In this document: in pieces, positions 1 through 6,535 of the stretch | How positions within the stretch are numbered: position 1 is the first letter of the stretch | Layout: each line of letters begins with the position of its first letter | Position numbers and translations under genes: made by a program | The notes under the pieces: generated by a model | Databases searched by the model: none | What the model was told of the DNA's origin: nothing | The model's input: the letters and a program-made list of their open reading frames with translations, nothing else | From: Micromonosporaceae bacterium | GTDB taxonomy: Bacteria; Actinomycetota; Actinomycetes; Mycobacteriales; Micromonosporaceae | Assembly (NCBI GenBank): GCA_007130245.1 | Contig: SLSW01000145.1 | Span: 1 to 38,501, forward strand | Direction: 5' to 3' | DNA length: 38,501 bases

Positions 1-2
1 GC

Positions 3-107
3 ACCCCCGGCCACTCGACCCCCGGCCACTCGACCCCCGGCCACTCGACCCCCGGCCACCCGACCCCCGGCCACCCGACGCCCGGCCACTCCACGCCCGG
101 TCACTCC
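3..107. repeat. 15-bp tandem repeat array (7 copies, continuing off the left edge)
   Basis: Seven consecutive 15-bp units of the form ACSCCCGGYCACYCS are visible, and the array is open at the left window edge. The three outer units are identical and those nearest the gene have diverged. The unit is five codons long. Read on the minus strand in the frame of the adjacent DAK2 gene, each copy encodes Pro-Gly-Val-(Glu/Gly)-Trp. The copy at the gene end has TGA where the others have TGG, so the stop codon lies inside the array. Confidence 0.95.
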
Positions 108-1678
108 ACGCCCACCACCAGCGGGTAGTGCGGCTGGCCACCGTGGTAGAGCTGCACCTCCACGAACGGCCACCCTCGGGCCAGGTGGGCGGTCAGGGTG
201 TCCGCCAACCCGTCTGGCGCGTCGGCACCCACCAGCAGGCTGACCAGCTCCCCGCCGCCGCCGAGCAATTGATCGAGCAGCTTCCGGCACACGGCGGTCA
301 GCTCGCCGCCGATCAGGTGCACCTCGCCCTCGACCAGTGCCAGCACGTCGCCGGCGCGGCAGCGTCCCACCACCGTCAACGCGTCCCGGCTGGCGTAGCA
401 CACCTCGGCGTACCGGCACGCCCCGGCCGCCTCCGCCATCGCGATCACGTCGTCGTCGAAGCGGCGCTTCGGATCCCGTACCGCCAGCGCGGCCAGCGCC
501 TGCACCGGCGAGTGGGTCGGCACCACCCGCACCCGGAGGTCCTCGGCCGCGGCCTCGTCGGCGGCGGCGCCGGCCACGGCCTGGGCGTTGGGGTCGTTGG
601 GCAGCACCACCACCTGGCCGGCCCGGGTCGCCCGCACCGCCGCCAGCACCTCACCGGTGGACGGGCCGGCGCCGACGACCACCGCCCCCTCGCCGCGGAA
701 CAGCTCGACCAGGCCATCTCCGCTGGCGACCACCACCGCCCCGCGCGCCTGCGGGTCAGGGACGACGGTCTGCTCCTCGAAGCGGGTCACGGAGATCTGG
801 TACGGGCGGCCGGCGGTGATGCCGGCCTCCACCGCCGCACCCACGTCGTTGACGTGCACGTGCACGTTCCAGGTGCCCTCCCCGGTGCCCACGACCACCA
901 GCGAGTCCCCGAGGACGCCGAGGCGGGTACGCAGTCGGGCCACCGCCTCGTCGTCGGCGTCGAGCAGGTACTGCACCTCGTAGGCGTAATCGGCAGACCC
1001 CGCCTCCCGCATGCCGGTCAGATCCGGCCGCGGCGGCGGCGGCGTTGGCTCGGTCACCCGCTGCGGCGCGTCGCCGGAGACCACCTCCACCAGCGCGTCC
1101 AGCAGCACCACCAGACCGCGTCCGCCCGCGTCCACCACACCGGCGGCGGCCAGCACCGGCAGCTGGGACGGAGTGCGGGCCAGCGCCTCGGCGGCGGCGT
1201 CGGCGGCGGTACGGGCGACCGTGGCCAGCGCGGTCGGGTCATCGTCGGCGACAGCCCGGGCGGCGGCTGACGCGACGGTGAGGATGGTGCCCTCGACCGG
1301 TTCAGCCACCGCCGCGTACCCGGCCTTGGCCGCCGTGCTCAGCGCCCCGACCAGGTCCGCGGCGCCGGCGGCCGGCGTGGACTCCAGCCGGTCGGCCATG
1401 CCCCGCAGCAACTGCGCCACGATCACCCCGGAGTTGCCCCGCGCGCCCAGCAACGCACCGCGGGCCATCAGCCGCAGAGCCTGCCCGACCGAACCGGCCT
1501 CGTCCACGGCCAGCGCCTGGTCGGCGGCGGCCAGCGTGAGCACCAGGTTCGAGCCGGTGTCGCCGTCGGGCACCGGGTAGACGTTGAGCTGGTTGATCTC
1601 ATGCTCGTGCCGCCGCAGACCGGCCAGTCCGGTCGCGCACCAGCGGCGTACCGCGGCGGCGTCGAGCGTGTCCAACAC
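101..1678 (-). CDS. DAK2 domain / FakA (YloV)-like kinase protein
   Basis: A 525-aa protein of the DAK2/YloV family. The N-terminal DhaL-like kinase domain (about residues 1-200) has the nucleotide/Mg2+ loop NVYPVPDGDTGSN near residue 35 and the conserved RGNSGVIVAQLLRG near residue 85. The C-terminal half (about 280-525) matches the FakA middle and C-terminal regions. In Firmicutes, FakA phosphorylates FakB-bound fatty acids; in Actinobacteria the substrate is not established, so the role here is inferred. The frame is open far upstream, but GTG at 1678 is chosen because family N-termini begin a few residues before this point and a TAGACT -10-like hexamer lies 7 nt upstream, suggesting a leaderless transcript. 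It is divergent from rpmB, the usual actinobacterial arrangement. The TGA stop falls inside a 15-bp repeat array. Confidence 0.9.
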   Translation of the reverse strand: MLDTLDAAAVRRWCATGLAGLRRHEHEINQLNVYPVPDGDTGSNLVLTLAAADQALAVDEAGSVGQALRLMARGALLGARGNSGVIVAQLLRGMADRLESTPAAGAADLVGALSTAAKAGYAAVAEPVEGTILTVASAAARAVADDDPTALATVARTAADAAAEALARTPSQLPVLAAAGVVDAGGRGLVVLLDALVEVVSGDAPQRVTEPTPPPPRPDLTGMREAGSADYAYEVQYLLDADDEAVARLRTRLGVLGDSLVVVGTGEGTWNVHVHVNDVGAAVEAGITAGRPYQISVTRFEEQTVVPDPQARGAVVVASGDGLVELFRGEGAVVVGAGPSTGEVLAAVRATRAGQVVVLPNDPNAQAVAGAAADEAAAEDLRVRVVPTHSPVQALAALAVRDPKRRFDDDVIAMAEAAGACRYAEVCYASRDALTVVGRCRAGDVLALVEGEVHLIGGELTAVCRKLLDQLLGGGGELVSLLVGADAPDGLADTLTAHLARGWPFVEVQLYHGGQPHYPLVVGVE

Positions 1679-1685
1679 GGCGGGA

Positions 1686-1691
1686 AGTCTA
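1686..1691 (-). promoter_or_regulatory. -10-like hexamer TAGACT for the DAK2 gene
   Basis: On the minus strand TAGACT is followed by 7 nt and then the GTG start at 1678, which places the likely transcription start at or next to the start codon. No convincing -35 was picked out. Confidence 0.4.
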
Positions 1692-1804
1692 GTGGCGCCC
1701 GGCGCCTCCCGCCCGGTGTGACCCGCGGCCGGCAGGTCGGGTAGCCTGGTCGGGTTGCCCGCGCCGGACGCGGGCTTATCGCGAACGAGCTTCAGGAGAG
1801 TCCC

Positions 1805-1996
1805 GTGTCCAGCGTGTGCGACATCTGCGGCAAGAAGCCGGGTTACGGCAACAACGTGTCCCACTCGCACCGGCGCACGCGGCGTCGCTGGCTGCCGAAC
1901 CTGCAGACCGTGCGCACTCCGGCCGGTGGCGGCACCACCCGCCGCATGCGCGTGTGCACCTCGTGCCTGAAGGCCGACAAGGTCACCCGCGCCTGA
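1805..1996 (+). CDS. rpmB: 50S ribosomal protein L28
   Basis: A 63-aa ribosomal protein L28 of the large subunit. It begins with the typical [20 protein letters not shown] and contains the [12 protein letters not shown] motif. Two CxxC pairs (CDIC near residue 5 and CTSC near residue 53) mark it as the zinc-binding paralogue. Many actinomycetes also carry a Cys-less copy used under zinc limitation, which is not in this window. The GTG start at 1805 is supported by AGGAG at 1794-1798. The gene is divergent from the DAK2 gene and is followed 7 nt later by the convergent end of a MazF-like gene. Confidence 0.97.
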   Translation: MSSVCDICGKKPGYGNNVSHSHRRTRRRWLPNLQTVRTPAGGGTTRRMRVCTSCLKADKVTRA

Positions 1997-2003
1997 GCGC
2001 TCG

Positions 2004-2321
2004 TCAGGGGCTGAGCAGTCGCCGGATGACACTCTCGATCCGGACAAGCTCGACCGCACTGAGGGTGCCGAGGTGACGGGTCAGCCTGCTGACTGAGATG
2101 GCCCTGAGCTGCTCGCACTGGGCATAGCTGGTCACGGGTAGCACCCCGTCGATCTCCACGTGCGTGGGGTAGCCGCGCTTGCTCCTGGTCATCGGCACCA
2201 CGATCGGCAGCCCGTAGCTGACCGTCTCGTCGTGCGACACGATCACCACCGGACGACGATAGCCCTGCTCCGGATCGACCGGATCACCCAGGTCACAGAG
2301 ATAGATGTCCCCCCGCCTCAC
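2004..2321 (-). CDS. PemK/MazF-family endoribonuclease toxin
   Basis: A 105-aa MazF/PemK-like toxin. Family features are visible: the N-terminal RRGDIYLCDL strand, then RRPVVIVS (about 22-29), IVVPMT (about 40-45), and YAQCEQLRAIS (about 66-76), which matches the conserved region before the C-terminal helix. MazF toxins cleave single-stranded mRNA. The GTG start at 2321 overlaps the antitoxin stop as GTGA, so the pair is translationally coupled. A longer open frame upstream of this GTG overlaps the antitoxin gene and is not needed. Cleavage specificity cannot be read from the sequence. Confidence 0.88.
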   Translation of the reverse strand: MRRGDIYLCDLGDPVDPEQGYRRPVVIVSHDETVSYGLPIVVPMTRSKRGYPTHVEIDGVLPVTSYAQCEQLRAISVSRLTRHLGTLSAVELVRIESVIRRLLSP

Positions 2322-2575
2322 AGGATGTCGCTCCAGTCCTCGGCCGGATCCGCACCGTCCATCAGGGTGCCGGCGAACCGCTCGGACTCCGCCGTGAGTT
2401 CCTGCCGCGCTGCTGGCGTGCACATCGTCGCGCGCACGTCCTCCCAGAACTCGTGCTCCTCCGCCACCTCCAGCGCATGCGCGATGGCGCCCGCGAGGGT
2501 CGTGCCGCGACGGCGTGCCTGGTCGGCGAGCCGGTCCCGCAGTTCGACCGGAACCTTGAGGGTCGTCGTTGCCAT
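2318..2575 (-). CDS. Ribbon-helix-helix (MazE-like) antitoxin
   Basis: An 85-aa protein with an N-terminal TTTLKVPVELRDRLADQA strand-helix and a second helix around residues 26-40, consistent with a ribbon-helix-helix DNA-binding domain. An acidic C-terminal tail with DGADPAEDWSDIL probably binds and blocks the toxin. ATG at 2575 is the first in-frame start after a short non-coding gap. The stop overlaps the toxin GTG. It should repress its own promoter as a complex with the toxin, as such pairs usually do; this is inference. Confidence 0.82.
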   Translation of the reverse strand: MATTTLKVPVELRDRLADQARRRGTTLAGAIAHALEVAEEHEFWEDVRATMCTPAARQELTAESERFAGTLMDGADPAEDWSDIL

Positions 2576-2604
2576 ACCGTCGAGTATACCGAAATGACTA
2601 CCGA

Positions 2605-3090
2605 TCAGCCTGCCGCGGGAGTCTCCAGGTGGCGGCCGAGGGAGACGACGCCGGGCTCGTGGCGGTAGAAGCCGAAGTGCGGGATGGGTTGGTAGCCGCA
2701 CGACTTGTAGAGAGTGATCGCCTCCGGCTGGCGGTCGCCGCACTCGAGGATCATGCGGGTGCGCCCGGCCGCGCGCGCCGACTCCTCCACCTCCGTCAGG
2801 ATCCGCCGCGCCACTCCCCGGCCGCGCACCGTCGGGTCGGTGTACATCCGCTTCAGCTCGGCCACGGCGCTGTCGCCACTCCAGGTGCGCCAACCGCCGC
2901 AGCCGACCGGCGCGCCGTCGAGGTACGCCACCAGGAACGCCCCGTGCGGCAGCGTGAACTCGGCCGGGTCCACCGGGGTCTCGTCCCCGTCGCCGCCGTA
3001 GCGCCGCCCCAGGTCGGCCATGGCCGCGGCGACCAGCCGCTTCGCCACTGACGCGTCGTAGCCGACCTGCCTGATCTTCAGCTGCTCCAC
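2605..3090 (-). CDS. GNAT family N-acetyltransferase
   Basis: A 161-aa single-domain GNAT protein. The acetyl-CoA pyrophosphate-binding motif is present as VRGRGVARRIL (about residues 89-99), preceded by the strand with ELKRMYTDP. ECGDRQPEAITLYKSCGYQPIPHFG is the classic C-terminal portion. The acceptor substrate is not identifiable. It lies 30 bp upstream of the antitoxin ATG and downstream of thiL, separated from thiL by a strong hairpin, so it is probably transcribed independently of thiL. Confidence 0.88.
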   Translation of the reverse strand: MEQLKIRQVGYDASVAKRLVAAAMADLGRRYGGDGDETPVDPAEFTLPHGAFLVAYLDGAPVGCGGWRTWSGDSAVAELKRMYTDPTVRGRGVARRILTEVEESARAAGRTRMILECGDRQPEAITLYKSCGYQPIPHFGFYRHEPGVVSLGRHLETPAAG

Positions 3091-3113
3091 GCATCACAGG
3101 GTACGCGGGCGCG

Positions 3114-3161
3114 GTGTGGGGATAGGTCGGGTGGCTCCAGCGACCACACCCGTCCCCACAC
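3114..3161 (-). terminator. Long hairpin after thiL
   Basis: A perfect 9-bp outer stem (GTGTGGGGA at 3114-3122 with TCCCCACAC at 3153-3161) encloses a second stem (CGGGTGG near 3128-3134 with CCACACCCG at 3144-3152). It lies immediately after the thiL stop. There is no U-tract, which is common for actinobacterial terminators. Confidence 0.55.
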
Positions 3162-3163
3162 GG

Positions 3164-4129
3164 CTATCGGAAGTGGTCCCAGCCGCCGGCACCGGCGAAC
3201 GGGCGACCATCCACGCTCACCCCGGTGCCCTCGCGCACCTCGCCGATGCGCCGCCAGTCGTCAGGCAGGTCGGTGCCGTCCGGGAAGGTCGCCACCAGCG
3301 CGTGGTCGTCTCCGCCGGTGAGGATCCAGTCGTACGGATCGGCACCCAGCGCCTCGCCCGCGTTGCGCATCGGCGCCGGCACCTCGAACGCGTCGCGGTG
3401 CAGATCGATCGCCACCGCGCTAGCCGCCGCGATGTGGCCGGTGTCGGCCAGCAGTCCGTCCGAGACGTCGATCATGGCGGTGGCGCCGAGTGCGGCGGCG
3501 GCAGGTCCGGCGGCGTACGGCACCACCGGGCGGCGGTACGCCTCGACCAGCAGCTTCGGCGACCGGAACCCGCGCGTGAGCACCGTGAGACCCCCGGCGG
3601 CGTGGCCGAGGCGCCCGGCCATCGCCACCACGTCGCCCGGTGCCGCGCCGGACCGGGTCACGGGTGCGGCGCCGGCGAGATCGCCGAGGGCGGTGACCGC
3701 CACGGTCAGGGTGGGACTGGCCGACAGGTCTCCCCCGACCACCGCCGCGCCGACCGCGGCGGCCTCGGCGGCGAGCCCGTCGGCGAGCCCCTCCACCCAG
3801 GCGGCCTCCAGCTCTGGCGGCATGCTCAGCGCCACGACCAGGGCGGTTGGGCGGGCGCCCATGGCGGCGATGTCGGCCAGGTTCGCCGCGGCTGCCCGCC
3901 GGCCGATGTCGACCGGGCCGGACCAGTCGCGGCGGAAGTGCCGGCCGTCCACGAGCACGTCGGTGCCGACGACCACCCGCCCGTCCGGTGCGGCCACCAC
4001 CGCCGCGTCGTCACCCGGACCGAGCAGCACCGACGGCTGCCCGTCTCCGCCCAGCCCTGGCGTCCCTGTCGCCAGCCGATCGGTGATCCGGGCGATCAAC
4101 CCGAATTCTCCCGCCTGCGTCACCGTCAT
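3164..4129 (-). CDS. thiL: Thiamine-monophosphate kinase
   Basis: A 321-aa ThiL that phosphorylates thiamine monophosphate to thiamine diphosphate with ATP, the last step of cofactor synthesis. Visible family motifs are GEFGLIARI at the N-terminus, LLGPGDDAAVV (about 34-44, Mg-ATP), VVGTDVLVDGRHF, AAANLADIAAMGARP, GGDLSASP, and IDVSDGLLADTGHIA (about 220-235). ILTGGDDHALVAT occupies the position of the usual GGEDYxL motif, with His in place of Tyr. ATG at 4129 is chosen over an in-frame ATG 48 nt upstream because GGGAG sits 6 nt before it and family members start with about this spacing to GEFGLI. Two downstream enzymes in the window need thiamine diphosphate only indirectly (IlvB uses it). 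Confidence 0.95.
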   Translation of the reverse strand: MTVTQAGEFGLIARITDRLATGTPGLGGDGQPSVLLGPGDDAAVVAAPDGRVVVGTDVLVDGRHFRRDWSGPVDIGRRAAAANLADIAAMGARPTALVVALSMPPELEAAWVEGLADGLAAEAAAVGAAVVGGDLSASPTLTVAVTALGDLAGAAPVTRSGAAPGDVVAMAGRLGHAAGGLTVLTRGFRSPKLLVEAYRRPVVPYAAGPAAAALGATAMIDVSDGLLADTGHIAAASAVAIDLHRDAFEVPAPMRNAGEALGADPYDWILTGGDDHALVATFPDGTDLPDDWRRIGEVREGTGVSVDGRPFAGAGGWDHFR

Positions 4130-4218
4130 CGCATCTCCCGGATCGCCACCTGCTCCGTACCCGTACGGTAATTTCAAGCTGTGGCCGTAGCCGGTGTGGC
4201 AGGAGGAGGCGTGTCGTC

Positions 4219-4452
4219 GTGGTCCAGGCCTATATTCTCGTCCAGACCGAGGTCGGTAAGGCCCGTGACGTCGCGGCGGCTATCTCCGAGATAGACGGGA
4301 TTGTGCGCGTCGACCCGGTCACCGGCCCGTACGACGTGATCGTGCTCAGCGAGGCGCGCAACGTCGACGAGCTCGGCAAGATGATCGTCAGCCAGGTCCA
4401 GCTGGTGTCGGGGATCACTCGTACCTTGACCTGCTCAGTGGTACACCTTTAG
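4219..4452 (+). CDS. Lrp/AsnC-family ligand-binding (RAM) domain protein
   Basis: A 77-aa stand-alone RAM/AsnC_trans_reg domain with no helix-turn-helix. The sequence follows the family ferredoxin-like fold: AYILVQTEVGKARDVAAAIS, a GIVRVDPVTGPYDVIVLSEA strand-turn-strand, then a helix with LGKMIVSQVQLVSGI and a terminal TLTCSVVHL strand. Such proteins bind amino acids and oligomerise, but the actinobacterial version of this locus is not assigned a function as far as I know. GTG at 4219 is preceded by AGGAGGAGG (4201-4209). Its stop is only 2 bp from the start of the DUF3515 gene, so the two are cotranscribed. It is divergent from thiL. Confidence 0.9.
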   Translation: MVQAYILVQTEVGKARDVAAAISEIDGIVRVDPVTGPYDVIVLSEARNVDELGKMIVSQVQLVSGITRTLTCSVVHL

Positions 4453-4454
4453 CC

Positions 4455-5030
4455 GTGGCTGATGAGGTGACCCGGTCGGCGGCGAAGCTGGCGACCCTGG
4501 TGGCGGTGCCGCTCGCGCTGGTGGTGGGAGTCGTGGTGTTCCTGGTGCTACCCGGCCTGTTGGGCGGGGCGGAGGAGCCGGGGGAGTCGGCGGGCCCGCC
4601 GGCGCCGGCGGCCACCACGCCGGTGGCGACGCAGCAGCGGGAGCTGACCGAACGCGAGGAAACGGTCTGTCGGGCGCTGCTGTCGCAGCTGCCGCAGGAG
4701 GTGCGGGACCGGCCGCAACGCCCGGTCACCGACGGTCCGGAGCAGAACGCGGCGTACGGTGAGCCGCCGATCACGGTCGAGTGCGGGGTGCCGCCGGCGG
4801 AAGTCGAGCCCACCGACACGGTGTGGCCGCTGGACAGGGTCTGCTACCACGCCAGCGAGCGCCGGGACGCCTCGGTGTGGGTCACGCTGGACCGGGAGGT
4901 GCCGGTGCGGATCACGGTGCCGGACGGCTACGACGGGCCGGGCCAGTGGGTGGCCGAGTTCTCCGCCACCATGGTCTCCACGGTGCTGTCGGCCGACACC
5001 GAGGACATCCCGACCGGCTGCCGCTCCTGA
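4455..5030 (+). CDS. DUF3515 family membrane-anchored protein
   Basis: A 191-aa DUF3515 protein. One hydrophobic segment (about residues 15-36, LATLVAVPLALVVGVVVFLV) anchors it, followed by a Pro/Ala/Thr-rich linker (about 38-60) and an extracytoplasmic domain with paired cysteines (VCRALL, VECGVPP, RVCYHAS and terminal GCRS) that may form disulfides. No lipobox is seen. Function is unknown. The gene order Lrp-like, DUF3515 and ddl is common in actinomycetes. It converges on ddl with only 11 bp between stops. Confidence 0.88.
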   Translation: MADEVTRSAAKLATLVAVPLALVVGVVVFLVLPGLLGGAEEPGESAGPPAPAATTPVATQQRELTEREETVCRALLSQLPQEVRDRPQRPVTDGPEQNAAYGEPPITVECGVPPAEVEPTDTVWPLDRVCYHASERRDASVWVTLDREVPVRITVPDGYDGPGQWVAEFSATMVSTVLSADTEDIPTGCRS

Positions 5031-5041
5031 CCGTGACACCG

Positions 5042-6139
5042 TCAGCGGAGGCCGGTGCCGCGACGCATGGCGGTGCGGATGAGCCGCGCCACCAGCTTCG
5101 GGTAGGGCAGGCCGGTCTCGGCCCACATCCGCGGGAACATGCTGCTCGATGTGAACCCCGGCATGGTGTTGATCTCGTTGAAGTAGACGTCCAGTTCCGG
5201 GGTGACGAAGAAGTCGATGCGCGCCAGCCCGGCGCAGTCCAGGGCGGAGAACGCCCGCGCCGCGTACTCCTTGACCTGCGCCGTCACCCGCTCCGGCAGG
5301 TGTGCCGGGATGTCGAACTCGCACGACTCGTCCAGATACTTCGCCTCGAAGTCGTAGAACTCGTGGTCGGAGACCACCCGCACCTCGGCCAGCTCACTGA
5401 CCTCGGGCTCGTCGCCGTACTCCCCCTCCAGCACCCCGCACTCGATCTCCCGGCCCACGATCGCCGCCTCGACCACCACCTTCGGGTCCACCTCGCGGGC
5501 GGCCGCCACGGCCGCGTCCAGATCCGCCCAGTCGTTGACCTTGGTGATGCCGTACGAGGAACCGGCGCGGGCCGGCTTGACGAACACCGGCAGGCCCAGC
5601 CGCTGCTGGTCCTGCGCCGTCAACGACTCTCCGGAGCGCAGCACCACGTACGGACCACTGGGGATGCCCGCGGCCGTGGTGAGCTTGTTGGCAAACTCCT
5701 TGTCCATCGCCGCCGCCGAGGCGAACACGCCAGCGCCGACGTACGGGATCCCGGCCATCTCCAGCAGGCCCTGCAGCGTGCCGTCCTCGCCGTACGCACC
5801 GTGCAGCACCGGGAACACCACGTCCACGTCACTCAGGGCACTGGGGCCGTCAGCGGCGTCGAACACCACGAGCCCCCGGTCGGTGGGATCGGCCGGCAGC
5901 ACCACCGCGCTGCCGGAGTCGACGGTGATCTCCGGTAGGCGCCGACCCTGGATGGCCAGTGCGGCCGGGTCGCCGCTGGTGAGCACCCACCGGCCCTCGC
6001 GGGTGATGCCCACCGGCACCACCTCGAACTCGTCCGCGTCCAGCGCCTGCAGCACGCTGCCGGCACTGACACACGAGATCGCGTGCTCGGTGCTGCGACC
6101 GCCGAACACGACCGCCACACGGGTCTTCGGTACGTTCAC
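5042..6139 (-). CDS. ddl: D-alanine--D-alanine ligase
   Basis: A 365-aa ATP-grasp ligase that joins two D-alanines for the peptidoglycan stem peptide. Key motifs: RVAVVFGGRSTEHAISCVSA at the N-terminus, VFPVLHGAYGEDGTLQGLLE (about 95-115), VFVKPARAGSSYGITKV (about 170-187, grasp lysine and Gly-rich loop), EAAIVGREIECGVL, and ARIDFFVTPELDVYFNEINTMPGFTSSSMFP (Mg2+ ligands Asp, Glu, Asn). GTG at 6139 is chosen because the protein core starts within seven residues of it; the much longer open frame upstream enters the mgtE leader. The active-site subdomain ...GITKV has Tyr just before Gly, as in D-Ala-D-Ala ligases, so there is no sign of a D-Ala-D-Lac specificity. Confidence 0.95.
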   Translation of the reverse strand: MNVPKTRVAVVFGGRSTEHAISCVSAGSVLQALDADEFEVVPVGITREGRWVLTSGDPAALAIQGRRLPEITVDSGSAVVLPADPTDRGLVVFDAADGPSALSDVDVVFPVLHGAYGEDGTLQGLLEMAGIPYVGAGVFASAAAMDKEFANKLTTAAGIPSGPYVVLRSGESLTAQDQQRLGLPVFVKPARAGSSYGITKVNDWADLDAAVAAAREVDPKVVVEAAIVGREIECGVLEGEYGDEPEVSELAEVRVVSDHEFYDFEAKYLDESCEFDIPAHLPERVTAQVKEYAARAFSALDCAGLARIDFFVTPELDVYFNEINTMPGFTSSSMFPRMWAETGLPYPKLVARLIRTAMRRGTGLR

Positions 6140-6246
6140 GCGGCCGACCCTACCCAAACAGCCGAGCGGTGCGGGCCCCGAATCCGATCCCGAACGGGTG
6201 AGCGGCCGGCCTGTTACCCAGGTGGCCACATCTGACCGGACACCGT

Positions 6247-6535
6247 TACACTGCGGGTCGGCGCGGGTGATCTGTCGCGCCGCCAATGGGTGCCCGGCTC
6301 GTGGCCGGGATGTGCTGCCCCGCGGGGCAACGACGCGAAGGAGGTGACCACCGTGGCCGACGGTGACAGTAGTCGCCGGCACCGAGCCGGCGCACGTGGT
6401 GGTCCCTATCCGCGCCCCGCCAGCCCGGTGCGTTAACAGTCCGAACGCCCCTGTCCGTGCGGACCGGTCGATCGACCGGTGTCGCCGGCATGCGCGGGCC
6501 CACCCCGCCCGCGCCGGCACGTAAGGAGCACACCC
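6247..6535 (+). promoter_or_regulatory. Long structured mgtE leader
   Basis: The 396-bp gap between ddl and mgtE holds a -10-like TACACT at 6247-6252, then a run of stable hairpins: 6260-6281 (GGCGCG/CGCGCC, 10-nt loop), 6293-6309 (CCCGGC/GCCGGG), 6317-6328 (GCCCCGCGGGGC), an 18-bp perfect palindrome at 6463-6480 (ACCGGTCGATCGACCGGT), and 6492-6514 (GCGCGGGC/GCCCGCGC) ending 8 nt before the mgtE Shine-Dalgarno. A 27-codon upstream ORF lies in the middle. CGCCAATGGGT at 6281-6291 resembles a conserved stretch of the M-box Mg2+ riboswitch, but the rest of that aptamer is not recognised. Mg2+-responsive control is an inference. Confidence 0.55.
6353..6436 (+). CDS. Putative 27-aa leader peptide upstream of mgtE
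   Basis: GTG at 6353 is preceded by AAGGAGGTGA at 6338-6347, an almost perfect anti-16S match with good spacing, better than that of nearly every full-length gene here. The peptide begins MADGD, continues with an Arg/His-rich middle, and ends GGPYPRPASPVR before TAA at 6434-6436. The Asp pair and the Pro-rich end are the kinds of sequence at which ribosomes pause or destabilise under low Mg2+ in known Mg2+-transporter leaders (for example MgtL). The stop is 99 nt before the mgtE ATG. It is too short to judge coding by composition. Confidence 0.5.
   Translation: MADGDSSRRHRAGARGGPYPRPASPVR

Noticed and set aside
4219-4452. Truncated Lrp regulator
   Set aside because: The protein has a good ribosome-binding site and a complete RAM domain, and stand-alone RAM proteins are a known class, so loss of a DNA-binding domain need not be assumed.
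6281-6291. Confident M-box riboswitch annotation
   Set aside because: Only one short conserved stretch matches; the other conserved segments and the overall fold were not found, so it is kept only as a low-confidence finding.
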